DNA of 21,462 nucleotides from Dermatophilus congolensis. GTDB lineage: Bacteria > Actinomycetota > Actinomycetes > Actinomycetales > Dermatophilaceae. The position numbers were made by a program, and so were the translations under genes. A model generated the notes under the pieces. It did no database searches. It saw only the letters and a program-made list of their open reading frames with translations, and was not told the origin of the DNA. Positions 8,282 through 15,810 of this stretch are shown piece after piece (position 1 is the stretch's first letter; each line of letters starts with the position of its first letter). Location of the stretch: NCBI GenBank assembly GCA_030538115.1, contig JAUNUP010000044.1, forward strand, positions 1-21,462. The letters are read 5' to 3'.

Positions 8282-8303
8282 GGGGAAATCCCCTCACTAG
8301 GGG
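8282..8303 (-). promoter_or_regulatory. Two overlapping, mutually exclusive short hairpins in the phosphatase leader
   Basis: On the plus strand, GGGGAAATCCCC (8282-8293) is a palindrome, and its CCCC is shared with CCCCTCACTAGGGG (8290-8303). In the mRNA one arm can pair either way, about 20 bases before the start codon. It could affect ribosome access, or it could be a chance GC-rich pairing. Confidence 0.25.
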
Positions 8304-8424
8304 ACCCGGCGCCAGCCTTGCCCTGTCACGTTGAACATGCCCGGACGAGAAGCGAACTCCGCACCAACGCGGAGAAACGACTCCGTACCTCGTAAACCCC
8401 TTGACCGAACCCGTGATCCAGAGC

Positions 8425-8467
8425 ACGGCGGCGGCCGGAGACAGAACCTGTCTCCGGCTGCCGCCGT
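8425..8467 (-). terminator. Strong terminator hairpin after the sugar transferase
   Basis: Arms 8425-8444 and 8448-8467 pair over 20 positions with a single G-T wobble and a 3-base loop (AAC). It starts 15 bases after the stop of the minus-strand sugar transferase and ends about 160 bases upstream of the phosphatase start, so the two genes are probably separate units. Confidence 0.8.
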
Positions 8468-8481
8468 CGTGGTTTCGCGCG

Positions 8482-10041
8482 TCAGTACGCGCCGCTGCTG
8501 GTGAACACCGCCTTGAAGGTGCGGAAGAGGATGTGCAGGTCACCGATCGGCGACCAGTTGTCGACGTACCGCAGGTCGAGCCGCAGGGACTCCTCCCAGG
8601 ACAGGTCGCTGCGGCCGCTGACCTGCCACAGACCGGTCATGCCGGGCTTGACGTGCAGGCGGCGCAGGGCGTCGGGCTCGTACTGCTCGACCTCACGGGC
8701 CAGCGGCGGGCGTGGGCCGACGAGGCTCATATCGCCGAGGAGCACGTTGATGAGCTGCGGCAACTCGTCGAGCGAGTACCGACGAAGGAACGTGCCGATC
8801 TTCGTGACGCGCGGGTCGTTCTGCATCTTGAACAGCACGCCGTTGCCGTCACTCTGCGCCTGCAAGGCTTCGAGGCGCTTCTCGGCATCGACGACCATGG
8901 TGCGGAACTTGAAAATCCAGAAGAACTTGCCGCGCACGCCGACGCGCTGCTGCCGGAAGAACACCGGGCCCGGGTCGCTGACCTTGATCGCGAGGGCGAT
9001 CGCTGCGAGCACAGGGGAAGCCAACAGCAACAGCACGAACGCGATCGACCGGTCCATCGCGCCCTTGAGCAGGGCGGAGCGCCGGGCTGCCGCGGGGCGC
9101 TCGATGTGCAGCAGCGACAGGTTTGTGGAAGGCCGGATCGACAGGCGGGGACCGGCGACGTCGAGCAGTCCAGGGGACACGATGAGTTCGATCCCCCTCT
9201 CCTCCAAGGCCCATGCAAGACGTCGTAGTGACTTACCGGCGAGATCGGGGTGCGACGCGACCGCGACGACCTCGGCGTCGTACAGGTCGGCCGCGGCGAG
9301 CGCATCGCGCGGCGTGCCCATGACCGGCACACCTTCGAGGGAGGTCGTGGTGTCCCACTCCCCGTCAAGACCGGAGGCGCACACGGCCACCGGGCGCAGC
9401 CCCTGCGACGGCTCCGACTTGATGCTGCGGATCAGAGTCGCTGCCGCGTCGGCGCGGCCGATGACGACGGTGCGCTGCATGAGCTCACCAAGGCTGCGGT
9501 GGCGCATGAGCCAACGGCGCATCCACCAGCGCGCGCCCAGCCCGCCGATCATCAGCAGCGGCAGAAGCAACAGCACCCACATGCGGGCGAGCAGGAAGTT
9601 CGCGGCGAAGGCCGAGATGGCCAGCACCGACAGGAGACCGACGATCGCGCGGCCCACCGCGCGGTACTCCTCCGTCGAGACGCCGAGGAAGCGGCGCTCG
9701 TAGGCGTTGGCCATCGCCAGCGCCACAGTCCACACGAACGGAATCGCGAGCGCGGCGAACTTGTAGTAGTCGGAGACCTCCGGCCCGAATCGGACCAGAG
9801 ACGCCACCACGGCACACACAGCACCGACAACGAAATCGAGAAACACGATTCGGGTCAGGTAAGCGCGGGCCCATTCGCCTCCGGGCGCGGAGCTGCGCGT
9901 GGAGGTGACGGGCTCGAGTGAGGGGGCGAAAGGCAGATCTTCTCTGCCCGGAAGGACGAGACGGGCGTCGTTATCCGGGCGACCAGTCGAACGACGGTCG
10001 GCCCGGTGACGCCCTCGGATCTGTCGATTTTGGACAGTCAC
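8482..10041 (-). CDS. Polyprenyl-phosphate sugar-1-phosphate transferase (initiating glycosyltransferase)
   Basis: A 519-residue polyisoprenyl-phosphate hexose-1-phosphotransferase (PHPT, WbaP/CpsE-like). It transfers a sugar-1-phosphate from a UDP-sugar to undecaprenyl phosphate at the inner membrane face, the first step of exopolysaccharide or capsule repeat units. The N-terminal half has several membrane helices (about 60-165) and a Rossmann-like middle domain. The C-terminal bacterial sugar transferase domain has SDPGPVFFRQQRVG, KFRTM, NDPRVTKIG, SLDELPQLINVLLGDMSLVGPRPP (in pieces) and KPGMTGLWQVSGRS. The start is GTG 10041 with GGAGA upstream. No other polysaccharide genes are in the window, so it appears isolated. 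The sugar (glucose, galactose or other) cannot be read from sequence. The family call is strong. Confidence 0.92.
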   Translation of the reverse strand: MTVQNRQIRGRHRADRRSTGRPDNDARLVLPGREDLPFAPSLEPVTSTRSSAPGGEWARAYLTRIVFLDFVVGAVCAVVASLVRFGPEVSDYYKFAALAIPFVWTVALAMANAYERRFLGVSTEEYRAVGRAIVGLLSVLAISAFAANFLLARMWVLLLLPLLMIGGLGARWWMRRWLMRHRSLGELMQRTVVIGRADAAATLIRSIKSEPSQGLRPVAVCASGLDGEWDTTTSLEGVPVMGTPRDALAAADLYDAEVVAVASHPDLAGKSLRRLAWALEERGIELIVSPGLLDVAGPRLSIRPSTNLSLLHIERPAAARRSALLKGAMDRSIAFVLLLLASPVLAAIALAIKVSDPGPVFFRQQRVGVRGKFFWIFKFRTMVVDAEKRLEALQAQSDGNGVLFKMQNDPRVTKIGTFLRRYSLDELPQLINVLLGDMSLVGPRPPLAREVEQYEPDALRRLHVKPGMTGLWQVSGRSDLSWEESLRLDLRYVDNWSPIGDLHILFRTFKAVFTSSGAY

Positions 10042-10313
10042 TTACGTTCTCCACTTGGCTCAGGGGAACCCCAATACGGCACACAGGAAATAAGGGACCG
10101 CCATCGCCCCCCTGACGCGCCGCACGGAACACCCTTGGTCGGATTCTCCCCCACGCCTGGCCCAGGCGGTACCCACAGCCGCGCCCACGGGGGCAACCCC
10201 TGGCACGACCCGTCCACTTTCTCACACAGCGGGTGGGCACACGGAATGATGTGTGCGAAAACCCTTGTCCCACAAAGCAACTAGACGAACGTCCTATATT
10301 GAATCGTTACTTT
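10042..10313 (-). promoter_or_regulatory. Gene-free 270-base leader of the sugar transferase
   Basis: No ORF with coding character is visible. The end nearest pth (about 10270-10313) is unusually AT-rich for this DNA and contains TTGAAA and TATAGG on the minus strand, but only 13 bases apart, so the promoter call is weak. The remainder is GC-rich with several short self-complementary segments. It could be a long 5' leader of the sugar transferase. Confidence 0.4.
10237..10256 (-). terminator. Small hairpin downstream of pth
   Basis: GCACAC (10237-10242) and GTGTGC (10251-10256) form a 6-bp stem with an 8-base loop, about 60 bases past the pth stop on the minus strand. It may be a weak terminator for the pth transcript or part of the next gene's leader. 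Confidence 0.35.
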
Positions 10314-10907
10314 TCAACTCGGAGAGTGGACTACCTGCTGAGCTGCGATCACTCCTTGATTCGCAACCAATTCGACAGCATCTGCCGCATCGGATATAAG
10401 CATCGGCAATTCCGGTCGTTCGGGCGTGGCGAAACGCCGTAACACGTAGTCGGCGGGATCCATGCGGCCGGGCGGACGGCCGATACCGACACGCACGCGC
10501 ACGTAGTCTTTCGTGCCGAGTGCCGAACTGATCGAACGCAATCCGTTGTGGCCGCCTTCGCCTCCGCCGGTCTTGATGCGCACCTGACCGAACGGGATGT
10601 CGAGCTCGTCGTGCACCACCACGAGCGCCTCCACAGGCAGCGAATAGAAATTCAGCAGCGCTTTGACCGGCCCACCCGAAGTGTTCATATACACGTTCGG
10701 CACGGCCAGAATCGCCTTCGCGCCGGGCGCACCACCGGGCTTGACGCCCATCCGCCCGTCACCCACGGAGGCACGGGCCTTGTGGCGCTTGAGCCGCGCT
10801 CCCGACCTGCGGGCCAACTCGTCGACGACCATGGCCCCGAGATTGTGCCGATGATCGGCGTACTCCGGCCCCGGATTGCCCAGACCTACCACCAGCAACG
10901 CGTCCAC
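10314..10907 (-). CDS. pth: Peptidyl-tRNA hydrolase
   Basis: A 197-residue enzyme that cleaves the ester bond of peptidyl-tRNAs dropped from stalled ribosomes, recycling tRNA in the cytoplasm. Family landmarks are all present: GLGNPG near the start with the conserved Asn, HRHNLG with the catalytic His, [15 protein letters not shown] with the conserved Asp, and [12 protein letters not shown] with the second Asn. Length is normal for bacterial Pth. The start is GTG 10907: an in-frame stop lies about 25 bases upstream and no other start is available, although no clear Shine-Dalgarno is seen. It follows rplY on the same strand, a common actinobacterial arrangement, but two hairpins lie between them. 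Confidence 0.95.
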   Translation of the reverse strand: MDALLVVGLGNPGPEYADHRHNLGAMVVDELARRSGARLKRHKARASVGDGRMGVKPGGAPGAKAILAVPNVYMNTSGGPVKALLNFYSLPVEALVVVHDELDIPFGQVRIKTGGGEGGHNGLRSISSALGTKDYVRVRVGIGRPPGRMDPADYVLRRFATPERPELPMLISDAADAVELVANQGVIAAQQVVHSPS

Positions 10908-10920
10908 GATCAGCCAGATT

Positions 10921-10957
10921 ACGCGGCCGTCTCAGCCCTGGCGTATCACGGCCGCGT
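10921..10957 (-). repeat. 10-bp inverted repeat upstream of pth
   Basis: ACGCGGCCGT (10921-10930) and ACGGCCGCGT (10948-10957) are perfect reverse complements separated by 17 bases. It lies between the rplY terminator hairpin and the pth start, so it may be a second terminator stem or a structure in the pth leader. Confidence 0.5.
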
Positions 10958-10974
10958 AGCGAGCCGCGACACGC

Positions 10975-11015
10975 GAACGGGGCCCACATCCGGCAGGCAG
11001 ATGTGGGCCCCGTTC
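10975..11015 (-). terminator. Terminator hairpin after rplY
   Basis: A perfect 16-bp inverted repeat (10975-10990 and 11000-11015) with a 9-base loop, beginning 44 bases past the rplY stop on the minus strand. Its stability suggests efficient termination. Confidence 0.85.
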
Positions 11016-11058
11016 GAGGCGATAGGACCTGAAATCAGGTTCTATGCAACGAGTCTCG

Positions 11059-11691
11059 TCACTCGGACGCCTCTTCGGCCGCAGCCTCGGGCTCGTCCTT
11101 CTCGATGCCGGCCTCGGCCTCGGCACCCTCGAGCTCGGCCTCGAGCGCCTCGGCGGAGACAGCCTGGGTGACGTTGACGACCAGCAGGTCAGGCTCGTCG
11201 TCCAGCGTGACGCCCGCGGGAAGCTTGACGTCGCCGGCGAGGATCTGCGTGCCGGCCTCGAGGCCCTCGACGCTGACCTCGATGGACTCGGGGATGGCGG
11301 TCGCTTCGGCCTGCACGCGCAGGGTCATGGCATCGAGGTCGACGAAGGTGTCGTGGCTGGCCTCGCCCACAACGGTGACGCCCACCTCGACGATGACCTT
11401 CTCACCCTTCTTCACGGCGACGAGGTCGATGTGGTGGATGATGGGGCGCAGCACGTCACGCTGCACCTCCTTGACGAGCGCGAGCTGCTCTTTACCGTCG
11501 ATGTCGAGGGTGAGCAGGGCGTTCTGGATGCGCACGGCCTGGCCGGTCGCGTGACCCGGCAGCGTGAGGTGGACGGGGTCGAGGCCACGACCGTAGAGAA
11601 CAGCGGGGATCTTGCCGTCGCGGCGGACGCGACGAGCAGCACCCTTACCGAACTCGGTACGGGCCTGCGCAGTGAGGTTGGCGTCGGACAC
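11059..11691 (-). CDS. rplY: Large-subunit ribosomal protein bL25, long CTC form
   Basis: A 210-residue protein of the L25/TL5/CTC family that binds 5S rRNA in the large ribosomal subunit. The N-terminal L25 domain runs to about residue 95 (TEFGKGAARRVRRDGKIPAVLYGRG, in pieces, and LVKEVQRDVLRPIIHHIDL, a typical signature). The C-terminal TL5/CTC beta domain follows (about 100-185), then a Glu/Ala-rich acidic tail, common in actinobacteria. I chose GTG 11691, because AAGGAG lies six bases upstream and VSDANLTAQARTEFG is the expected beginning; the longer reading frame adds 19 residues without homology. It lies between prs and pth, a widely conserved order. Confidence 0.94.
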   Translation of the reverse strand: MSDANLTAQARTEFGKGAARRVRRDGKIPAVLYGRGLDPVHLTLPGHATGQAVRIQNALLTLDIDGKEQLALVKEVQRDVLRPIIHHIDLVAVKKGEKVIVEVGVTVVGEASHDTFVDLDAMTLRVQAEATAIPESIEVSVEGLEAGTQILAGDVKLPAGVTLDDEPDLLVVNVTQAVSAEALEAELEGAEAEAGIEKDEPEAAAEEASE

Positions 11692-11907
11692 GTGATGCTC
11701 CTTCGAAAGGGGACGAATCTGTGCCCCGGCTCGGGCATCACACGACAAGGGCCCGAGCGATCACGCCCGCAGCACCTTCGTCGATAACGGTCGGGAGGGT
11801 GGCGCAGTCCACCGAGCACTCGCGCAGTGATTTCGCGAGTGGGCTCAGAAGATCACGTCACCCTCGGCACAACCCTCGCCGAGGCAACCTGGCAATCTTA
11901 CGCCGCG
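11692..11907 (-). other. Gene-free gap between prs and rplY with three hairpins
   Basis: No coding or tRNA gene is visible in these 216 bases. Three inverted repeats occur: 11862-11868/11878-11884 (7 bp, nearest the prs stop), 11817-11824/11834-11841 (8 bp), and 11729-11736/11751-11758 (8 bp, in the probable rplY leader). The first two are candidates for prs termination; the third could be a leader structure for rplY. I could not define a promoter. Confidence 0.5.
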
Positions 11908-12888
11908 TCAGGCGTCGGAGTCGAACAGGCTGGTCACCGAACCGTCTTCGAAGACCTCGCGGATGGCCTGGCTGATCAGGGGCGCGATCGACAGGACCGT
12001 GAGCTTGTCGAACCGGCGCTCGGGCGGCAGCGGCAGCGTGTTCGTGACGACGACCTCCGTGGCGACGCTGGCCTTGAGACGCTCGGTCGCCGGATCGGAG
12101 AAGATCGCGTGGGTCGCCGCGATGATGACCCCGGAGGCGCCCGCGTTCATGATCGCGTCGGCCGCCTGGCAAATCGTGCCACCGGAGTCGATCATGTCGT
12201 CGACGAGGATGCACATGCGACCCTCGACCTCACCCACCACGCGGTTGGCGTGGCTGGAGTTGGGGCGCGTGATGTCGCGGGTCTTGTGGATGAAGGCCAG
12301 CGGGGCGCCGCCGAGCTTCTTGCTCCACTGCTCCGCCACCTTGATGCGGCCCGCATCGGGCGACACGATCGCGAGGTTCTGCTCGCCGTACCGCTCGAAC
12401 ACGTAGTCGGAGAGCATCGGCATGGCCTGCAGGTGATCGACCGGACCGTCGAAGAAACCCTGCGTCTGGGCCGTGTGCAGGTCGACGCAGATGAGGCGAT
12501 CGGCGCCGGCGGCCTTGAACAGGTCGGCCATGAGCCGCGCGGAGATGGGCTCGCGGCCGCGGTGCTTCTTGTCTTGACGCGCGTAGCCGTAGAACGGAAT
12601 CACCATCGTGATGCGCTTGGCCGAGGCTCGCTTGAGCGCGTCGACCATGATGAGGTGCTCCATGATCCACTCGTTGATCGGAGCCGTGTGGCTCTGCACC
12701 ACGAACGCGTCGGAGCCGCGCACCGACTCGTCGAAACGCACATAGATCTCGCTGTTCGCGAACTCGTAGGCCGTCGTCGGCACGAGGTCGATATCGAGAC
12801 AGTCGGCGATCTCCTCGGCGAGCGCAGGGTGCGCCCGGCCTGTCATCACCAGCAGGTTCTTCTCGGTCGCCCGGGTCAGAGCGGTCAT
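11908..12888 (-). CDS. prs: Ribose-phosphate pyrophosphokinase (PRPP synthetase)
   Basis: A 326-residue cytoplasmic enzyme converting ribose 5-phosphate and ATP to PRPP, the precursor for purines, pyrimidines, NAD, His and Trp; in mycobacteria PRPP also feeds the arabinan donor pathway. Landmarks: FANSEIYVRFDESVRG (43-58), the flexible loop region YGYARQDKKHRGREPIS (about 100-116), DLHTAQTQGFF (136-146) and the PRPP-binding loop CILVDDMIDSGGTI (226-239). Length is standard. The ATG overlaps the glmU stop as ATGA, and AGGAGG lies inside the last glmU codons, so the two are translationally coupled. glmU-prs coupling is a conserved actinobacterial arrangement. Confidence 0.97.
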   Translation of the reverse strand: MTALTRATEKNLLVMTGRAHPALAEEIADCLDIDLVPTTAYEFANSEIYVRFDESVRGSDAFVVQSHTAPINEWIMEHLIMVDALKRASAKRITMVIPFYGYARQDKKHRGREPISARLMADLFKAAGADRLICVDLHTAQTQGFFDGPVDHLQAMPMLSDYVFERYGEQNLAIVSPDAGRIKVAEQWSKKLGGAPLAFIHKTRDITRPNSSHANRVVGEVEGRMCILVDDMIDSGGTICQAADAIMNAGASGVIIAATHAIFSDPATERLKASVATEVVVTNTLPLPPERRFDKLTVLSIAPLISQAIREVFEDGSVTSLFDSDA

Positions 12889-14045
12889 GCGTTCGGGTCC
12901 TCCTGCGCGGCGTGACTGTGGCTCAGCGCGGTGAACGAGCCGACGCGGGTGCCGGGCTCGATATCGGTGTCAATCGTGACGACGAAGCCCTCGACCACGG
13001 CTCCCTCGCCCACGGTGGTGTTGGGGCGCAAGTGCACGTACGGGCCCACCTTGGCGCCGGGGCCGACCTCCACCGCCTCGCCGTCGGTGCGCCAGACCCG
13101 GGCGCCGTCGCCGACCTCCGAGTCGATGAGCGTCACGTCGGGGCCGATCACGGTGTCGGCACCGATGGTCGTGGCGCCGCGCAGCTGCGTGTCGGGATGG
13201 ATGGTCGTGTCGGCGCCGATGCTCACATCGGAGTCGATCCACGTGGAGGCGGGGTCGATGATCGTGACACCCGCGCGCATCCACTGCTCGCAGAGGCGAC
13301 GGTTGAGCTCGGCGCCCATGCGGGACAACTGAATCCGGTCGTTGACACCCTCGGTCTGCCACAGGTCGTCGGTGGCGAACGCGGCGACGGTGCGGCCGAG
13401 GCCGCGGGCGATCGCGAGCACATCGGTGAGGTACTTCTCGCCCTGCGCGTTGTCGGTACCGACCTGAGCGAGGGCCTCGCGCAGCAGCGCGCCGTCGAAG
13501 GCGTAGATGCCGGAGTTGATCTCGGTGATCGCCCGCTGCTCTTCGGTGGCGTCCTTCTGCTCGACGATGGCGGCCACCTGGCCGTCGGCGTCGCGGACGA
13601 TGCGGCCGTAGCCGTGCGGGTCGGGCACGTGCGCGGTCATCACGGTGACGGCGTTACCGCCCTCCGCGTGGGCCTTGCACAGGGCGTCGAGCGTCTCGGT
13701 GGTGAGCATCGGCACGTCACCGTACGTCACCACCACGGTGCCGGTGAGGTCGGCGGGCAGCATCTCGAGGCCGCACTCGGCGGCGCGGCCGGTGCCCTTG
13801 ACCTCGTCCTGATCGGCGACCACGGCGGTGGGGGCGACCTGCGCGATGTGCGCCGCGACCAGCTCCCTCTTGTGCCGCACGACGACTGCGAGGTGCTCGG
13901 GGTCGAGTTGCTCGGCGGCGCGGATGGCGTGTTCGAGGAGGCTGCGGCCCGCGATGGGATGCAGCACCTTGGGCACTGCCGACTTCATGCGGGTGCCCTC
14001 ACCGGCGGCGAGGACGATCACGGCGGCGAGATGCTGGTCAGTCAC
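12885..14045 (-). CDS. glmU: GlmU-type UTP:GlcNAc-1-P uridylyltransferase, lacking the acetyltransferase end
   Basis: A 386-residue GlmU; family members are usually about 450-490. The N-terminal pyrophosphorylase domain is intact: LAAGEGTRMKS (12-22), KVLHP, GTGRAAE (84-90), YGDVPML (108-114) and INSGIYAF (176-183). Hexapeptide repeats of the left-handed beta-helix follow from about 265 (IGADTTI, IGADTVI, IGPDVTL-type turns) and reach GPYVHLRPNT (334-343). The chain then stops after GTRVGSFTALSH (365-376). Aligned by eye with E. coli GlmU, this tail lies where K351, H363 and Y366 occur, but here they are replaced, and the following NYDG/acetyl-CoA region is absent. So it probably makes UDP-GlcNAc from GlcNAc-1-P but cannot acetylate glucosamine-1-P. 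GTG 14045 was chosen by homology. The stop overlaps prs. Confidence 0.9.
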   Translation of the reverse strand: MTDQHLAAVIVLAAGEGTRMKSAVPKVLHPIAGRSLLEHAIRAAEQLDPEHLAVVVRHKRELVAAHIAQVAPTAVVADQDEVKGTGRAAECGLEMLPADLTGTVVVTYGDVPMLTTETLDALCKAHAEGGNAVTVMTAHVPDPHGYGRIVRDADGQVAAIVEQKDATEEQRAITEINSGIYAFDGALLREALAQVGTDNAQGEKYLTDVLAIARGLGRTVAAFATDDLWQTEGVNDRIQLSRMGAELNRRLCEQWMRAGVTIIDPASTWIDSDVSIGADTTIHPDTQLRGATTIGADTVIGPDVTLIDSEVGDGARVWRTDGEAVEVGPGAKVGPYVHLRPNTTVGEGAVVEGFVVTIDTDIEPGTRVGSFTALSHSHAAQEDPNA

Positions 14046-14150
14046 GGTCTGCAATTCTCCCAGGCGACGGCGGGCACAGCGGGCGGCACCGCCGAACGAC
14101 CGGGCGAGCCCGGCGCAGGATCCGCGCTCCCGCTCGGGCGACATGCAGCG

Positions 14151-14170
14151 ACCACGTGACTACCACGTGA
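14151..14170. repeat. Direct repeat ACCACGTGA x2, one helical turn apart, upstream of glmU
   Basis: ACCACGTGA occurs at 14151-14159 and 14162-14170, an 11-base period. Each contains the palindrome CACGTG. It lies about 105 bases upstream of the glmU start and could bind a regulator on one DNA face. Confidence 0.4.
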
Positions 14171-14233
14171 TGTCCACGATGTGTGCGCCTGAGGCACGAT
14201 GCGGCGACCTGCTTCGATCCGCGATCCAGCGTC

Positions 14234-14239
14234 ACTCTA
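14234..14239 (-). promoter_or_regulatory. Possible -10 element for the glmU-prs transcript
   Basis: TAGAGT on the minus strand fits the TANNNT pattern of actinobacterial main-sigma promoters. No good -35 is seen. If used, the leader would be about 185 bases and include the CACGTG repeats. Confidence 0.25.
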
Positions 14240-14276
14240 CTCGGCGGATGACGTGCTCAGCCGTCGCGGGCCCGTT

Positions 14277-14305
14277 CACCGGACGGTATGCGCCCTCGTC
14301 CGGTG
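14277..14305 (-). terminator. Terminator-like hairpin after the OsmC gene
   Basis: CACCGGACG (14277-14285) and CGTCCGGTG (14297-14305) form a perfect 9-bp stem with an 11-base loop, 43 bases past the OsmC stop on the minus strand. Confidence 0.65.
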
Positions 14306-14347
14306 TCTGACGCAGCCCGAACGTGTGCCGGATGCAGAGCGGGTGGG

Positions 14348-14857
14348 CTACTGCGCAACGAACTCGAACGTCGGCGAAACCGCTACTTCCCCACGCAGAC
14401 TCGCGGCGATGAAGCACTCCGCGTGCGCCACCTCGGAGAGGCGGTGGAGTTTCTCTACCGACACCTTGGCCGGGTCGGCGGCGATCGTGATGTGGGGGTT
14501 CAACTCGATCCGGGTCACCCACATGGGCCGGTTCCCCTCGGGCATGAACCCGACGGGCTCGTCGCGGTAGGCGACCACGTCGATGCGCGCCCGGGCGGCG
14601 ACGGCGAGAAACGACAGCAGCTGACACTGCGCTGCCGCGACGACGAGCAACTCCTCGGGATTGGTGAGAGCCGCGTCGCCCCGGAACTCCGCGGCGGCCG
14701 ACCCGCGCCACCGGTGAGCCCCGACCTCCACGTCGTGCCCCCGGTCATACCCCTCGTACCCGCCCCCGGTAGACCCACCCCAGGCGAGCCGAGCGGTGAA
14801 CCGGTGCTCGGGACTTGCGTGCTGCTCGGGGTCCTTCGGGTGCTCACCAACGCTCAT
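14348..14857 (-). CDS. OsmC/Ohr-family peroxidase-like protein
   Basis: A 169-residue protein with the OsmC fold. The two redox cysteines are visible: AAAQCQLLSFLAVAAR in the long central helix and HAECFIAASLRGEV near the C-terminus. OsmC/Ohr proteins reduce organic hydroperoxides with these thiols, using lipoylated or small-thiol partners in the cytoplasm. The N-terminal part carries the substrate-binding strands (EHRFTARLAWGG, GHDVEVGAHRWRGSAAAEF in pieces). ATG 14857 was chosen because residue content upstream of it looks non-coding; the Shine-Dalgarno (CGGGG) is weak. It is more like the broad OsmC subgroup than Ohr, so peroxide specificity is uncertain. It sits alone between hairpins. 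Confidence 0.85.
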   Translation of the reverse strand: MSVGEHPKDPEQHASPEHRFTARLAWGGSTGGGYEGYDRGHDVEVGAHRWRGSAAAEFRGDAALTNPEELLVVAAAQCQLLSFLAVAARARIDVVAYRDEPVGFMPEGNRPMWVTRIELNPHITIAADPAKVSVEKLHRLSEVAHAECFIAASLRGEVAVSPTFEFVAQ

Positions 14858-15057
14858 ACCCCGATTGTGACGGCACCGCGGCGGTCCCGGCAGCACGCCG
14901 AGCGCCACTGTCCTCGCCTCGAGAACAGGTACCCCTCTCCGAAGCGAGCATCCGTTCCCCAACCGCGCACCTGCCCCGCTATCGAGGCCAGTGGCGAGAG
15001 GTTCGGAGGGCGACCACAAGACGGGCACGAACTCATCTCCGATGTGCTACAGGGCGC

Positions 15058-15063
15058 TACGCT
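15058..15063 (+). promoter_or_regulatory. -10 element suggesting a leaderless antitoxin transcript
   Basis: TACGCT ends 7 bases before the antitoxin ATG at 15070, and no Shine-Dalgarno precedes that ATG. A transcript would begin at or next to the start codon, a leaderless arrangement common in actinobacteria. No -35 is evident. Confidence 0.45.
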
Positions 15064-15069
15064 GGATGC

Positions 15070-15318
15070 ATGACCACGATCAGTCAACGGGAACTGCGCA
15101 ACGACAACGCAGAGATCATGCGTCGCGTGGAACAGGGCGAGTCGTTCACCGTCACGCGCCGGGGGGTTCCCGTGGCTTCGGTCACTCCGATAACGCGCAG
15201 CGTCGATCTGCCTCTTCTCCGCGAGGCGACGCCAGGCCCACGCTTCTCCGACATCCCTCGTGCACCTGCGACCGTGCCCAGCGCGCAGATCCTCGACGAT
15301 CTGCGCGGCGACCGATGA
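15070..15318 (+). CDS. vapB: Phd/YefM-family antitoxin
   Basis: An 82-residue protein with the Phd/YefM N-terminal DNA-binding fold: TTISQRELRNDNAEIMRRVEQGESFTVTRRG, read in pieces from residue 2, followed by VPVASVTPI (33-41). These antitoxins bind their own promoter and wrap a C-terminal extension round the toxin; the tail here (about 55-82) is Pro-rich and ends with a short helix AQILDDLRGDR. The stop overlaps the toxin start as ATGA. The symbol is used for the partner of a VapC-like toxin; structurally it is Phd-like. Autoregulation is expected for the family. Confidence 0.88.
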   Translation: MTTISQRELRNDNAEIMRRVEQGESFTVTRRGVPVASVTPITRSVDLPLLREATPGPRFSDIPRAPATVPSAQILDDLRGDR

Positions 15319-15704
15319 CGACCTGGTACCTAGACACCTCCGCTGCGCTCAAGCTGCTGCTGGAGGAGGCCGAATCGGCAGCGCTGGCGGCCGCCATCGA
15401 CGCCGAGGCACCGACGCTGGCGTCCTGTCTACTCCTGGAGACGGAGTGTCGCCGCGCTGCCCACAGAGCTCCGGGCATCACGCAGCAGAGCGTGTCATCG
15501 CTGCTGGCGAGAGTCGACGTGTACGAAGTGACTCCGGCGCTCTACCGGGAGGCAGGACTTCTGCCCGGCGCGACGCTTCGCTCACTCGACGCGATCCACT
15601 TGGCCGCCTGTATTCGCATCGGCGCGGACGCACTGGTCACCTACGACCACCGAACGGCAGACGCAGCGCGAGATCTGGGCATCTCGGTGCACGCTCCGGC
15701 CTGA
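15315..15704 (+). CDS. vapC: PIN-domain ribonuclease toxin, VapC-like
   Basis: A 129-residue PIN domain. The acidic metal-binding residues are in their expected places: Asp7 in YLDTSAALKL, Glu42 in LLETECRR, Asp92 in LRSLDAIHLAACIRIGA, and Asp111 in LVTYDHRTADAA. VapC toxins cut specific tRNAs or rRNA with magnesium when the antitoxin is degraded. It is translationally coupled to the antitoxin by a 4-base overlap. All four acidic residues are present, so it looks active. The RNA target cannot be predicted. A block of palindromes follows the stop. Confidence 0.9.
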   Translation: MTTWYLDTSAALKLLLEEAESAALAAAIDAEAPTLASCLLLETECRRAAHRAPGITQQSVSSLLARVDVYEVTPALYREAGLLPGATLRSLDAIHLAACIRIGADALVTYDHRTADAARDLGISVHAPA

Positions 15705-15810
15705 TCGTCGGGTGGCACTCAGCGCCGCATCACGCCGAAACGGCGAGTTCCGCCCATTCACGCGCGGCCGAGGCCTCGCCCTCGCCGCAGCAGGCACGCC
15801 CCTCCGTCCC

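Noticed and set aside
8265..8420. Pho boxes upstream of the alkaline phosphatase
   Set aside because: GTTCGG and GTTTAC occur but 13 bases apart rather than the usual 11-base direct-repeat period, so support is too weak.
10156..10216. ZTP (pfl) riboswitch-like words GGGTCGTG and CCGCCTGGGC on the minus strand before the sugar transferase
   Set aside because: The middle conserved block and the pairing order do not fit, and the downstream gene is not a folate/purine gene; chance in GC-rich DNA is more likely. A covariance-model scan would settle it.
14046..14347. tRNA-Gln gene, often near glmU in actinobacteria
   Set aside because: Only a TTCGATCC word is seen; no cloverleaf arms can be formed around it.
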